DNA from: an uncultured Oscillospiraceae bacterium
GTDB lineage: Bacteria; Bacillota; Clostridia; Oscillospirales; Ruminococcaceae
NCBI GenBank assembly: GCA_934465295.1
Contig: CAKSKU010000013.1
Location: 8,366 to 72,365 of the forward strand
Reading direction: 5' to 3'
DNA: 64,000 bases
Below the pieces are notes generated by a model, which saw nothing but the letters and a program-made list of their open reading frames with translations, was not told where the DNA came from and made no database searches. Shown in pieces: positions 32,307-40,649 of this stretch. The position numbers and the translations under genes are program-made. Positions within the stretch are counted from its first letter, which is position 1; each line of letters begins with the position of its first letter.

Positions 32307-33587
32307 TTATTCGATAGGCTGGATTCCTGCTTCAACTGCCCAATCATATGTTGTAAGATATGGATCGGGGTCAACAGCTGTCGGAGTTGAGTAAACTTCG
32401 TAGATAAGTCCGTCATCTCTGATCTCGCCGATTCTTACAGGCTTTGTGAGGTGCTGGTTTGTACCGTTGATAGTAACTGTTCCCTCGGGAGCGTTGAACG
32501 AAATATCTCCGCCGGAAATTGCTTCTTTTACAGCGTCAACATCGAAGCTTCCTGCTTTTTCGCAAGCTGCTTTCCAGAGGTAAACCGCATCGTAAGCTGC
32601 TTCAGCAGGGTCGGAGGTTACTCTTGATTCGCCGAACTTAGCCTTGTAAGCTTCAACGAAAGCCTTGTTTTCGGGTGTATCGGTTGTTTCGTAGTAGTTC
32701 CATGAAACCATGTGACCCTTGAGGATATCAGCACCGATAGTTGCAACCTCTTCCTCTGCGATAGAGAACGACATTGTAGGATATTCTGCGCTTGTGTAGT
32801 TCTTTTCAGCCATCTGCTTGAAGAACGAAACATTGCCCGTGCCGTTAAGTGTGTTGATGATGATCTCAGGCTGTGCAGCTTCGATCTTGGAGATGATAGC
32901 TGCGAAATCGGTCTGATCCATATCGGCATATTCTTCACCGACTACCTCGCCGCCTGCTGCCTTGACCTGCGCTGTGATGATCATATTCGCTGTTCTCGGG
33001 AAAACGTAGTCCGAACCGAGGAGGAAGAACTTCTTGTAACCCTTATCGAGAAGATACTCGATTGCGGGAACGATCTGCTGGTTTGGTGCAGCGCCCGTAT
33101 AAACGATGTTCGGTGACTGCTCCATGCCCTCATACTGAACGGGATACCAGAGAAGTGCGTTGTAATCCTCAAATACAGGCTTTACAGCCTTTCTGGAGGA
33201 AGATGTCCAGCAGCCGAATACTGTTGCGACCTTTTCGCTGTCTATAAGCTTTTCAGCCTTTGTTGCGAAGGTTGAAGGTTCGGAAGCGCCGTCCTCTTCA
33301 ACGTAAACGATCTGCTTTCCGAGGACACCGCCTGCGGCATTTATCTCATCGATCGCAAGGACCTCCGCATCTCTTACTGCCTTTTCGCTGATCGCCATTG
33401 AACCTGTCAGCGAGTGAAGAAGTCCGACCTTGACGGTATCATCTCCGCTTGCTGCTGCGGCAGATGTTGTTCCGTCCGTGGAAGAACCACTGTCCGATGC
33501 TGTACTTCCGCAGCCTGCCAATGTCATTGCGAACATTGCCATAGATGCTGCAAGTGCTGCGATCTTTCTTAAACTAACCTTTTTCAT
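32307..33587 (-). CDS. urtA: Urea-binding lipoprotein UrtA
   Basis: 426 residues from the ATG at 33587, seven bases after AGGAG; an ATG two codons earlier is too close. The signal peptide ends in TLAGC with Cys26, then a Ser/Thr/Gly linker and a Peripla_BP_6-type domain: KVGLLHSLTGSMAISEKAV, VFGCWTSSSRKAVKPVFE and WYPVQYEGMEQSPN, the last block being diagnostic of urea and short-chain-amide binders. First gene of the urt-ure cluster. The ligand assignment is supported by the full urtBCDE set and the urease downstream. Confidence 0.95.
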   Translation of the reverse strand: MKKVSLRKIAALAASMAMFAMTLAGCGSTASDSGSSTDGTTSAAAASGDDTVKVGLLHSLTGSMAISEKAVRDAEVLAIDEINAAGGVLGKQIVYVEEDGASEPSTFATKAEKLIDSEKVATVFGCWTSSSRKAVKPVFEDYNALLWYPVQYEGMEQSPNIVYTGAAPNQQIVPAIEYLLDKGYKKFFLLGSDYVFPRTANMIITAQVKAAGGEVVGEEYADMDQTDFAAIISKIEAAQPEIIINTLNGTGNVSFFKQMAEKNYTSAEYPTMSFSIAEEEVATIGADILKGHMVSWNYYETTDTPENKAFVEAYKAKFGESRVTSDPAEAAYDAVYLWKAACEKAGSFDVDAVKEAISGGDISFNAPEGTVTINGTNQHLTKPVRIGEIRDDGLIYEVYSTPTAVDPDPYLTTYDWAVEAGIQPIE

Positions 33588-33614
33588 AATCATTCTCCTT
33601 TTTCCTTTTTTGCA

Positions 33615-33659
33615 AATATAAAAAGCCGACACAAAGCATATCAATGCTTCGTATCGGCT
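33615..33659 (-). promoter_or_regulatory. urt promoter embedded in a terminator hairpin
   Basis: On the minus strand AGCCGATACGAAGCAT pairs with ATGCTTTGTGTCGGCT (33624-33659) and is followed by TTTTTATA: an intrinsic terminator for the kinase-like gene upstream. The same bases contain TTGATA (33639-33644), an 18-base spacer and TATATT (33615-33620), the only promoter-like sequence before urtA, whose start lies 28 bases on. Either the operon starts inside the hairpin or it depends on readthrough. Confidence 0.6.
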
Positions 33660-33674
33660 CCATTGCCGTATTGT

Positions 33675-34367
33675 TTAAATGAGCTTCAGGGCTTCAAGTG
33701 CCTTCTCGTTCTCGACTGTACCCTTTTTTTCAAGGATATCATCGCCGAATTTGATTTTCAGGTACTCAATGATAAGCTCTGCGCATCTGTCCCTGCCTAT
33801 CCTTGCGGTATTGAGGGTCATATCATAAAGTACGGGGTTCGTCCAGACCTCGCCGCCAGTGTAGTATTTGTAGTAATCCGCACGGTATCGGTCGGTCTGA
33901 TAAATGAGCTTGTGAGCTTCGTCCTCGGTAACTCCGAGAAGATTTGTTATCGACTCCACACATTCCTTTCGGGGTGCTTCAACGTAAACACTGACGACAT
34001 TGTCATAGTCACGAAGAACATGATTTGCGCACTTTCCGATAATGATGCAGGACTGATTTTTTCCAAGCTCCCTGATTATCTTCGCCTGAATATTGTAAAG
34101 ATTTACGTCGGAAATGAAGCTTTTCTCGGTCGGCTGAACTATCTCATCGGTGTTCGGAGTCCGCATGAGCCTTTTCAGAAGATGATAGCCTCTCAGCTTT
34201 TCATCGACCTGAACGAAAAGATCCTTGCTTATTCCGCTGTAATTTGAAGCCATTGCAAGTATCTGGCTGTCATAGCACGGAATACCGAGCTGCTTTGAAA
34301 GAGCCATTCCGATATGCTTTCCTCCGCTTCCGAAGCCTCTCGCTATGGTAATAACATAACTGTCCAT
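33675..34367 (-). CDS. Cytidylate kinase-like family protein
   Basis: 230 residues. An N-terminal nucleotide-binding loop ARGFGSGGKHIGMALSKQLG followed by IPCYDSQILA fits the cytidylate-kinase-like family (PF13189), distinct from the housekeeping Cmk. Later SCIIIGKCANHVLRD and DRYRADYYKYYTG are typical of this group. Its real substrate is not established in the family. It has its own extended -10 promoter (TGCTATAAT near 34407-34415) and ends at the hairpin before urtA. Confidence 0.85.
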   Translation of the reverse strand: MDSYVITIARGFGSGGKHIGMALSKQLGIPCYDSQILAMASNYSGISKDLFVQVDEKLRGYHLLKRLMRTPNTDEIVQPTEKSFISDVNLYNIQAKIIRELGKNQSCIIIGKCANHVLRDYDNVVSVYVEAPRKECVESITNLLGVTEDEAHKLIYQTDRYRADYYKYYTGGEVWTNPVLYDMTLNTARIGRDRCAELIIEYLKIKFGDDILEKKGTVENEKALEALKLI

Positions 34368-34544
34368 TTCGGTCGCTCCCCTTTCACTTTCCTTTGTTGT
34401 GATTAAATTATAGCACGGTGTTCTTGAATATGCTACATTAATTTGCAGATATTTTACCTGTATTTTCAGAGCTTTTAATTTAATTATGAAATTATGTTAA
34501 TTCAGAAATTCATTTTGTTCATATTTATAAATGCAAAAAGGCAT

Positions 34545-34577
34545 AAAAATGACCGCTTCACACTGCCGTGAGCGGTC
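34545..34577 (-). terminator. Terminator after the AraC-type regulator
   Basis: GACCGCT and AGCGGTC arms (34551-34577) with a GC loop are followed on the minus strand by ATTTTTATG. It ends the gene at 34587. The AT-rich stretch 34416-34544 between the two genes shows nothing else. Confidence 0.75.
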
Positions 34578-34586
34578 GTATCTATA

Positions 34587-35345
34587 TTAATTTAGTGAAG
34601 CCTTGTATTCCGACGGAGTAACGCCCGTCACCTCTTTGAATTTTTTCGTGAAATAATCGGGGTCGGCAAACCCGAGCTTCTCGGAAATTTCATAAGTCCG
34701 AAGCGTTCCCTTTTCCAAAAGTGACTTTGCAAACTCGATCCGCAGACGGCTGTAAAACTCGCCGAACGTTATCCCCGTCTCTTTTATGAAGCATTTGCCA
34801 AAATAATCCTTGTTGAGGTTCATAAACTCGGCAGCGTCGCTCATCGTCACGAATTGGTAGATATTATCGCACAAATACGCCGAAACTGTGCGTATAAACC
34901 TGCTCTCCGAGCCTTTTCCGATGCTTTTGAGGACATTTTCCGCCTGTTCGCACAAGTCGTCGCCCCTTTTCGCATCAAGCCGAGCCTTCACCGCCGAAAG
35001 CATCTGCGAAAGCTCCCTTTCGTCCGCAGGCTTCAATATGTAGTCGAGAACGCCGAGCCTCATTCCCTTTCGTGCCGCTTCAAAATCGGGGCGCTGGCTG
35101 AAAAATACCACGCAAGTGCCGCTGTACAGCCGCTTTATCTCCTGCGCAAGTCTTATCCCGTCAAGCTGGGGACGGTTCACCTCCGTCAGAACGAGATCGG
35201 CACCGTTCTTTTTGAGAAAATCGGCAGCCTGCCGCTCGGTCTGCACCGCCGCAGCGACCTCGAAGCCAAATTTTCCCCATATTTCCATATTCATATATCT
35301 TACGCCCTGATAATAGTCATCATCTGCGATAAGAATACTGTACAT
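34587..35345 (-). CDS. AraC-type response regulator with Glu in place of the phosphoacceptor Asp
   Basis: 252 residues. Residues 1-120 form a receiver domain (ILIADDD with the acidic pair, LKPAD with the conserved Lys), but at the phosphorylation site the sequence is LVLTEVNRPQLDG, so Glu55 replaces Asp. Residues about 155-250 hold two AraC helix-turn-helix motifs, ending FADPDYFTKKFKEVTGVTPS. Such YesN-like proteins usually control sugar uptake and are paired with a YesM sensor kinase; none is encoded nearby. The Glu may mimic phosphorylation and lock the protein active. A promoter is not obvious. Confidence 0.88.
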   Translation of the reverse strand: MYSILIADDDYYQGVRYMNMEIWGKFGFEVAAAVQTERQAADFLKKNGADLVLTEVNRPQLDGIRLAQEIKRLYSGTCVVFFSQRPDFEAARKGMRLGVLDYILKPADERELSQMLSAVKARLDAKRGDDLCEQAENVLKSIGKGSESRFIRTVSAYLCDNIYQFVTMSDAAEFMNLNKDYFGKCFIKETGITFGEFYSRLRIEFAKSLLEKGTLRTYEISEKLGFADPDYFTKKFKEVTGVTPSEYKASLN

Positions 35346-35432
35346 TGCGATACTTCCTTTTTTCGGTATGTTTTGTATGCATTATACCACATCAAAAGAA
35401 GTTTTGCAATTAAAAATTGATAATTGACGATA

Positions 35433-35503
35433 GATAATTGATAATTGATAATTGATAATTGATAATTGATAATTGATAATTTTTTCGGGGAACAAAATGT
35501 ACA
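35433..35503. repeat. Heptamer tandem repeat with conserved tail, copy 1
   Basis: Seven perfect tandem copies of GATAATT (35433-35481), preceded by degenerate ones, run into TTTTTCGGGGAACAAAATG and TACA. The last heptamer plus tail, 29 bases at 35475-35503, is identical to 40891-40919, where a second heptamer array precedes it. Confidence 0.85.
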
Positions 35504-35504
35504 T

Positions 35505-35600
35505 AGTGATTATGGTAACTACAAGTGAAAAAGCGTTCCTTACAATAGCTTATTAATGATCTGACAAAAATTAAATTACTCGTTGATATACCGTGTCACC
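35505..35600. mobile_element. Degenerate MITE family B relic
   Basis: The right end ACTCGTTGATATACCGTG resembles the MITE-B end at 42826-42843, and the left end GTGATTATGGTAACTACAAG pairs imperfectly with it. About 96 bp, AT-rich, ending directly at the stop codon of the HAD gene. Assignment rests on the end similarity only. Confidence 0.5.
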
Positions 35601-36254
35601 TTATGCAAATATCTTTCCAAGCTCCTCAAAGCTTTCCGCAGAAGCCGCAATAAGACCTTCATCGGAAATACTGCCGAAGCCGTAAGCCGCATGAACGAAC
35701 GGTACAGCCGCCTTGAACGAAGCTGTGCAGTCACCGTCGGTATCACCGACATAAGCCGCACTTATACAGCCGTGCTTTTCCATAAGCAGACGTATCGTTA
35801 TGCTCTTCTGAACTCCCGTATCGCCCCAGCAGAGAAAACCCGAGAAGAATTTTCCGAAACCGCTTGCCTGCAAAAATGCCTCGATATAGCCTTTCTGGCA
35901 ATTGCTGACGATAAAAAGCCTATGCTTTTCCGAAAGTGATTTCAGCACAGCCTCCTCGTTCCCGTAAAGCCTACCGCCATACTCCGCAACATATTCATTT
36001 TCCGTCTGCATACACTTGTCAAGAAGCTTCATCTGCCTGTCCTCGGGCAGCATCGGGAAGAAGTGCCGTGCAAGCTCGTCCATCGGCTTTCCCATCGCAC
36101 GGCGAAGCTCCTCCCCCGTTATCTCAACGCCGTCAAGACAAGGGATATCAGCGTTCTTCACCGCAATATTCCACGAAGCGGCAACATTGTCCGCACTGTC
36201 CCACAGCGTTCCGTCAAGGTCAAAAATTATGCTTTCAACATCAATTCTGTTCAT
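35601..36254 (-). CDS. HAD-superfamily phosphatase (phosphoglycolate-phosphatase-like)
   Basis: 217 residues from the ATG at 36254, which overlaps the preceding gene by 14 bases (GGAAA site); an ATG at 36284 is possible. Motif I is FDLDGTLWDS, motif II FIVSNCQ, the motif III Lys probably in GDTGVQKSITIRLL, and motif IV YVGDTDGDCTA. Cap-carrying HAD hydrolase acting on a small phosphorylated metabolite. It is the last gene of the ABC sugar-type operon, so a phosphorylated product of the imported compound is a likely substrate. Confidence 0.88.
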   Translation of the reverse strand: MNRIDVESIIFDLDGTLWDSADNVAASWNIAVKNADIPCLDGVEITGEELRRAMGKPMDELARHFFPMLPEDRQMKLLDKCMQTENEYVAEYGGRLYGNEEAVLKSLSEKHRLFIVSNCQKGYIEAFLQASGFGKFFSGFLCWGDTGVQKSITIRLLMEKHGCISAAYVGDTDGDCTASFKAAVPFVHAAYGFGSISDEGLIAASAESFEELGKIFA

Positions 36255-37059
36255 TTTTTCCGGCTTTTCCTTTCGGTGGATCATTATCCAATCGTGACTT
36301 CAGCAGCTTTATCCCGAGAATGATATCGTTCGTGTAAGCCGCAGCATATTCAATAGTCCTGTCGGCGTTCGGCGCAGACCTTTTTATCGCCTCAAAAATG
36401 CCGTTCCAGTCAGCCGTGCCGCTCTCTATCGGCGAGTGACTGTCGCTCGCACCGTCATTATCGTGAAAATGGAATCCGACTATCCTCTTTCCGAGCTTGT
36501 TTATCAGCGCAGGGATATCCCAGCCGTTCGCATTCGCATGACCGATATCAACGAGAAAACCGATATCCTTATTTTCCGCAAGCGAAACAAAATCGGCATA
36601 GTCCGCAACAAGGCTGTTGTTGAAGCTGAAACCGACATTCTCAACTGCGATCTTCAAGCCGTGATCTTCCGCCGCTTCCGAGATAAGCCCCATGCGTTCG
36701 GACAGAATAGCCCTCTGCGCAGCGATCTCCTCATAGCTTCTCGGAGAAAGACTGTTCGTGTGGATAACGACATACTCCGCACCGAGCTTTTCCGCAAGCG
36801 CAAAGCATTCCTTGTACTTTTCGAGCGTGTATTTAAGCTCCGATGAACCCTTCGGCGCAAGCAGACAGCAGCCCTCAATCGGACAGTGCATACCAAGCCT
36901 TATCCCGTTCAGAAAACGCCTGTAAGCCTTAGCCTTATGGAAAGGGATATTGTCATAAAAAAGCTCTAAACCGACATCTTCAAGCTTGTTTTTCTTTAAC
37001 TCATCGGCGAGATCAACAAGCTTTTTTCCGCCGAGAGGATATGTGCTGATATTATACAT
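36241..37059 (-). CDS. Sugar phosphate isomerase/epimerase-like TIM-barrel protein
   Basis: 272 residues from the ATG at 37059 (AAGGAGGA upstream). AP-endonuclease-2-type barrel with metal ligands visible in VIHTN, KIAVENVG, VDIGHANANGWD and GFHFHDNDGASDSH. Members isomerise sugars or inositol derivatives; the exact substrate is not predictable. It lies 10 bases after the second permease gene and overlaps the HAD gene, so all five genes form one operon. Confidence 0.85.
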   Translation of the reverse strand: MYNISTYPLGGKKLVDLADELKKNKLEDVGLELFYDNIPFHKAKAYRRFLNGIRLGMHCPIEGCCLLAPKGSSELKYTLEKYKECFALAEKLGAEYVVIHTNSLSPRSYEEIAAQRAILSERMGLISEAAEDHGLKIAVENVGFSFNNSLVADYADFVSLAENKDIGFLVDIGHANANGWDIPALINKLGKRIVGFHFHDNDGASDSHSPIESGTADWNGIFEAIKRSAPNADRTIEYAAAYTNDIILGIKLLKSRLDNDPPKGKAGKNEQN

Positions 37060-37069
37060 TTTGTCCTCC

Positions 37070-37993
37070 TTATTTGATACCCGAAGTTGCAAAGCTCTGC
37101 ATAAACTGCTTCTGGAAGATGATGAAAATTATGAGCAAAGGCGCAACAACAATAAGCGTAGCCGCACAGGCAGCACTCCAGTTTGCTCCCGTCTCGGCTG
37201 ACATCGCAAAAATAGCAAGACCGAGCGTGAGCGGACGCTTGCTCTCCGAGTTTATCATTACGAGCGGCCAGAGGAAGTTGTTCCACTGGTACGAAGCGGA
37301 AACAAGCCCGAATGCGATGTAAACAGGCTTTAAAAGCGGAACATATATCGAGGTGAGCATACGCAGCTTTCCGCAGCCGTCGATCTTTGCGGCTTCTTCA
37401 AGCTCATACGGGATCGTCTTGACCGTCTGGCGCATCATAAGAATGCCCATCGCCGAAGCGAAAAACGGCAGTATAACACCTATCCTTGTGTCGGAAAGTC
37501 CAAGACTGCTGATGAACTTGTAGTTCGGCATAATGAGAACGTCCGCCGATACCATCATCTGCGTGAGAAAAAGCATAAAGAGAACGTTTTTCCCGTAAAA
37601 ATCGATCCTCGCAAAAGCATATCCCGCAAGCGTTATCGATATGAACTGCACGAAAAGCACAGCCGCCACCATTAAGATAGTGTTAACATAATACTGCCCG
37701 AACGGCGCAGAATCGAGGATAGCTTTCACATTATCGAACGTGAGTGCAGAGATGTGAAAAAGCTTGAGTGCATCCGACTGCGGGACGAGCGCAGTTTTCA
37801 CGAGCCATATAAACGGAACGAGCGTAACGACCGCAAACGCAAACATTACTATATAGGATATCACAACGAACGGCGTTATCTCGAATTTCTTCATCGGCTG
37901 AGCCTTTTCCGCTTCACGCTCGGCTCTCATTTCACGCAAGCGCTCCGAAATGCGTATCGATAGCGGCTTAACCGCTGTTTTTTCATTTGACAT
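37070..37993 (-). CDS. Sugar-type ABC transporter permease (MalG/UgpE-like)
   Basis: 307 residues from the ATG at 37993 with AAGGAG nine bases upstream. Six helices; the ATPase-contact loop reads YELEEAAKIDGCGKLRMLTSI, the EAA motif. Second permease of the importer; no ATPase gene is in the operon, as is common for sugar ABC systems that share one MsmX-type ATPase. Confidence 0.93.
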   Translation of the reverse strand: MSNEKTAVKPLSIRISERLREMRAEREAEKAQPMKKFEITPFVVISYIVMFAFAVVTLVPFIWLVKTALVPQSDALKLFHISALTFDNVKAILDSAPFGQYYVNTILMVAAVLFVQFISITLAGYAFARIDFYGKNVLFMLFLTQMMVSADVLIMPNYKFISSLGLSDTRIGVILPFFASAMGILMMRQTVKTIPYELEEAAKIDGCGKLRMLTSIYVPLLKPVYIAFGLVSASYQWNNFLWPLVMINSESKRPLTLGLAIFAMSAETGANWSAACAATLIVVAPLLIIFIIFQKQFMQSFATSGIK

Positions 37994-38006
37994 AAGATCA
38001 TACTCC

Positions 38007-38939
38007 TTAACTGTAAAAAGTGTTCCTGTCCTGCACAAAGAACTGAACTCCCGTGATGATGAGCAGCATTGCAACGAGAACGACCGTAATTGCAGAGGCT
38101 CTGCCTGCGTCCCAGAAATCAAAGCCCGTCTGGAAAATGTAGTAGAGAAGCATATTCGTGGTGTTGTTCGGACCGCCCTTTGTCATAATGTAAAGGTGAT
38201 CTACCATTTTATAAGCGTTCGTGAGCGAGATTATCGAAACATATATCGTCGTCGGGCGGAGCATCGGCCACGTTATCGAGCGGAACACCTGCATCGGTGA
38301 AGCACCGTCCAGCTTTGCGGCTTCGTACAGTTCCTCCGAAATGCCCTGCAAACCCGAAATGTAAAATATCATCAGATAGCCTGCCTGCTTCCAGATAAGC
38401 ATCACGATAATGCCCCATATAGCCGTTTTGGGGTCGGAAAGCACACGCAGGTTCGAGCCGAGCTGTCCGAGAAGTCCGTAGCTCGGCGTGTAGATGAAAA
38501 GCCAAATATTCGCAACCGCTACCATCGGCAGGATAGTCGGGTAAAAGAACGCTGTTCGTGCGAAGCCTTTGCCGAAGCGTATCTTGTCTGTGAAAACAGC
38601 CATTGCGACCGACAGTGCGATGCTCACGGGAACGGTCACTGCAGCTATAAGCAGATTATTTTTGAACGACTGTATAAAAACAGCATCATTCGCAAGCCCC
38701 GTATAGTTTTTCAAGCCGATGAACTGCGGAGTTATCACCGAAAGGTTGTCCTTGAAAAAGCTTGACCATATACTGTTTCCTATCGGATAAAGCGTAAACA
38801 TTACAAGAAATATGAACGCAGGCAAAAGCATTGCATAAGCGATAAAGGAGTTCCTGACTTTGCGTTTTCTGTCGGCTTTTGTGAGAACGATCTTTTCCTT
38901 TTTCGTTTTTTTCGTGCGTCCGGGAGTTTTTTCTGACAT
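38007..38939 (-). CDS. Sugar-type ABC transporter permease (MalF/UgpA-like)
   Basis: 310 residues from the ATG at 38939; the ribosome site is weak (GTTGGTCG), and the frame is open to 39032 without a better start. A Lys-rich N-terminus precedes six helices; the EAA loop is GISEELYEAAKLDGASPMQ. It is 13 bases before the MalG-like gene and 234 bases after the binding protein gene. Confidence 0.92.
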   Translation of the reverse strand: MSEKTPGRTKKTKKEKIVLTKADRKRKVRNSFIAYAMLLPAFIFLVMFTLYPIGNSIWSSFFKDNLSVITPQFIGLKNYTGLANDAVFIQSFKNNLLIAAVTVPVSIALSVAMAVFTDKIRFGKGFARTAFFYPTILPMVAVANIWLFIYTPSYGLLGQLGSNLRVLSDPKTAIWGIIVMLIWKQAGYLMIFYISGLQGISEELYEAAKLDGASPMQVFRSITWPMLRPTTIYVSIISLTNAYKMVDHLYIMTKGGPNNTTNMLLYYIFQTGFDFWDAGRASAITVVLVAMLLIITGVQFFVQDRNTFYS

Positions 38940-38978
38940 ATATCGACCAACTTTCAAAAAGTGTAATACTTTGCAGAA

Positions 38979-39026
38979 AACGCCGACATTGACGCGGTAA
39001 TTTCTACCGTAGCAATTATCAGCGTT
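38979..39026 (-). promoter_or_regulatory. Intercistronic hairpin between binding protein and permease genes
   Basis: Outer arms AACGCCGA/TCAGCGTT and inner arms CGGTA/TACCG form an interrupted stem. No T-run. It probably separates expression of the binding protein from the permeases, like the stems at 459 and 32220. Confidence 0.5.
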
Positions 39027-39043
39027 TCCCAAAAGGAGAGATT

Positions 39044-39196
39044 ATGAAAAATTCAAAAGGGGGGGATCATTTGAAACTCGCAGTATCTATCTGCGAACTA
39101 TTGGAAGAATACCGCTCGGTGACGGTACTCTTTCCGATATGTTTAAAGGAAGAATTTAAGAGAAAGGGAGGTTTTACTTATACTGTGCAAGGATAG
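39044..39196 (+). CDS. Doubtful small ORF antisense to the transporter operon
   Basis: A 50-residue frame starting at an ATG five bases or so after AAAAGGAGAG, a strong site. The product (start MKNSKGGDHLKLAVSICELL) has no recognisable domain and the 3' end overlaps the binding-protein gene on the other strand. It may be chance; no plus-strand promoter is evident. Confidence 0.2.
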   Translation: MKNSKGGDHLKLAVSICELLEEYRSVTVLFPICLKEEFKRKGGFTYTVQG

Positions 39197-40568
39197 CGTC
39201 AGCCTGCTCCTGAGCCTGCTGCATTGCTGTTTCTGCGTCCATCGAGCCTGTCATTACAGCTTCAACAGCGGTGTCGAGGATATCCTGAACGCTGCCCTGA
39301 TCGTAAACGGAGAACTCTGCGTGACCGTATTCAAGCTGATCTCTTGCAACGAGCGCCTGCGGGAAATCTGCGGTGTAGTTCTTCATACGCTCTGTTTCAT
39401 AGGCTTCGGGTCTTGTTGCAACGTAGCCCGTGTCGATGCTCCACTGCGCAACTCTTTCGGGGTCGTTCGTCATCCACTTGATGAATGTGTAAGCTGCCTG
39501 TGTCTGCTCTTCGGGAACGTTCTTGAAGAGGTAGAAGTTTCCGCCGCCCGTTGGTGAGCCATAGGATTCATCGGCAGGAAGCATTGCTGTGCCGAAATCG
39601 AATGTTGCGTTCTTCTTGATGTTTGTGAGGTTGCCCGTTGTGTGATAGATCATAGCTGCCTTGCCCTCAAGGAAGTCGGTAGGTGTGGTCGACCAAGCCG
39701 TTGTGCCGGGAGCCTGACAGCCCTTGTCGGAAAGGCTCTTCCAGAAGTTAAGTCCCTTAATGGTTCTCGGGTCGTTGAAGTAGACCTCTGTACCCGTATC
39801 ATTCATAAGGTTGAAGCCGTTCTGCTGGTTGCAGAATGTCTGGAGCATCCAGTAAGCATAGCCTGCCTTGTCAGAGGGTATCTGGATACCGTATCTTGTT
39901 GTCACGCCGTTTTCTGCCTTGGTGAGCTTCTGAGCATAATCTTCAAGCTCTGCCCATGTCTTTGGCGGTGTTTCGGGGTCAAGACCAACTTCTCTGTAAG
40001 CGTCCTTGTTGTAGTAAAGGATAATTGTGCTTCTCTGCCACGGGATTCCGTAGGTGAGATCGCCGCAGCGGCTGTTTTCCATAAATCCGTCATAGAAGCC
40101 GTTCAGCCATTCCTTGTCCTCGTCCGATGTCGCAAATGTATCAAAGTCATAGATCGCATCCATCGAAAGCAGCGAGTAAAGGTCGATCGAGAACATCAGC
40201 GCAATAGCAGGTGTGTTGCCCGACTTTATAGCCGCCTGGACCTTTGTACGGGTCTCGGCATAAGTTCCTGCGTAAACAGGGTTAACGGTGATGTTCGGAT
40301 ATTTCTCGTGGAATTCATCGCAGAGGTTGCTGATAAGAACGTCAGGACCGCCGCCTACGGAAACGGGGAAGTACATATCAAGTGTTACATTTTCTGATGA
40401 AGTGTCAGTGCTGTCAGCTGTCGTGTCTGCCGAAGCAGCTTCGGCTGTTGTCTTTTCCTGCGCAGATGTTGAAGCTGACGAATCTCCGTTTGAGCTTGAG
40501 CAGCCTGCCAGAACGGAAAGGCTCATTATGCCTGCGAGGACAGAAGTAAGTATCTTTTTCTTGTTCAT
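39174..40568 (-). CDS. Extracellular solute-binding lipoprotein, sugar or glycerol-phosphate type
   Basis: 464 residues. Signal peptide with lipobox VLAGC (Cys23), Ser/Thr/Ala linker to about residue 60, then a family-1 binding domain. Blocks such as LYYNKDAYREVGLDPETPPK, SPTGGGNFYLFKN and AAYTFIKWMTNDPERVAQW are close to UgpB-like binders of glycerol-3-phosphate diesters, though sugar binders share them. AAGGAGCG precedes the ATG. First gene of a five-gene operon (binding protein, two permeases, isomerase-like enzyme, HAD phosphatase). Confidence 0.9.
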   Translation of the reverse strand: MNKKKILTSVLAGIMSLSVLAGCSSSNGDSSASTSAQEKTTAEAASADTTADSTDTSSENVTLDMYFPVSVGGGPDVLISNLCDEFHEKYPNITVNPVYAGTYAETRTKVQAAIKSGNTPAIALMFSIDLYSLLSMDAIYDFDTFATSDEDKEWLNGFYDGFMENSRCGDLTYGIPWQRSTIILYYNKDAYREVGLDPETPPKTWAELEDYAQKLTKAENGVTTRYGIQIPSDKAGYAYWMLQTFCNQQNGFNLMNDTGTEVYFNDPRTIKGLNFWKSLSDKGCQAPGTTAWSTTPTDFLEGKAAMIYHTTGNLTNIKKNATFDFGTAMLPADESYGSPTGGGNFYLFKNVPEEQTQAAYTFIKWMTNDPERVAQWSIDTGYVATRPEAYETERMKNYTADFPQALVARDQLEYGHAEFSVYDQGSVQDILDTAVEAVMTGSMDAETAMQQAQEQADAILAQYK

Positions 40569-40620
40569 CTTTGGATTACGCTCCTTAAATTATTTGTAGT
40601 CGTTTTGAACTTACGGGCTT

Positions 40621-40649
40621 ATAATATCACCGTCAAGGGTCAAAGTCAA
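40621..40649 (-). promoter_or_regulatory. Promoter of the ABC importer operon
   Basis: Minus strand TTGACT (40644-40649), 17-base spacer, TATTAT (40621-40626). Overlapping TTGAC repeats (TTGACT, TTGACC, TTGACG) occur within the spacer. Confidence 0.65.

Noticed and set aside
35433..35481. CRISPR-like array
   Set aside because: The heptamers are directly adjacent without unique spacers, and there are no cas genes.
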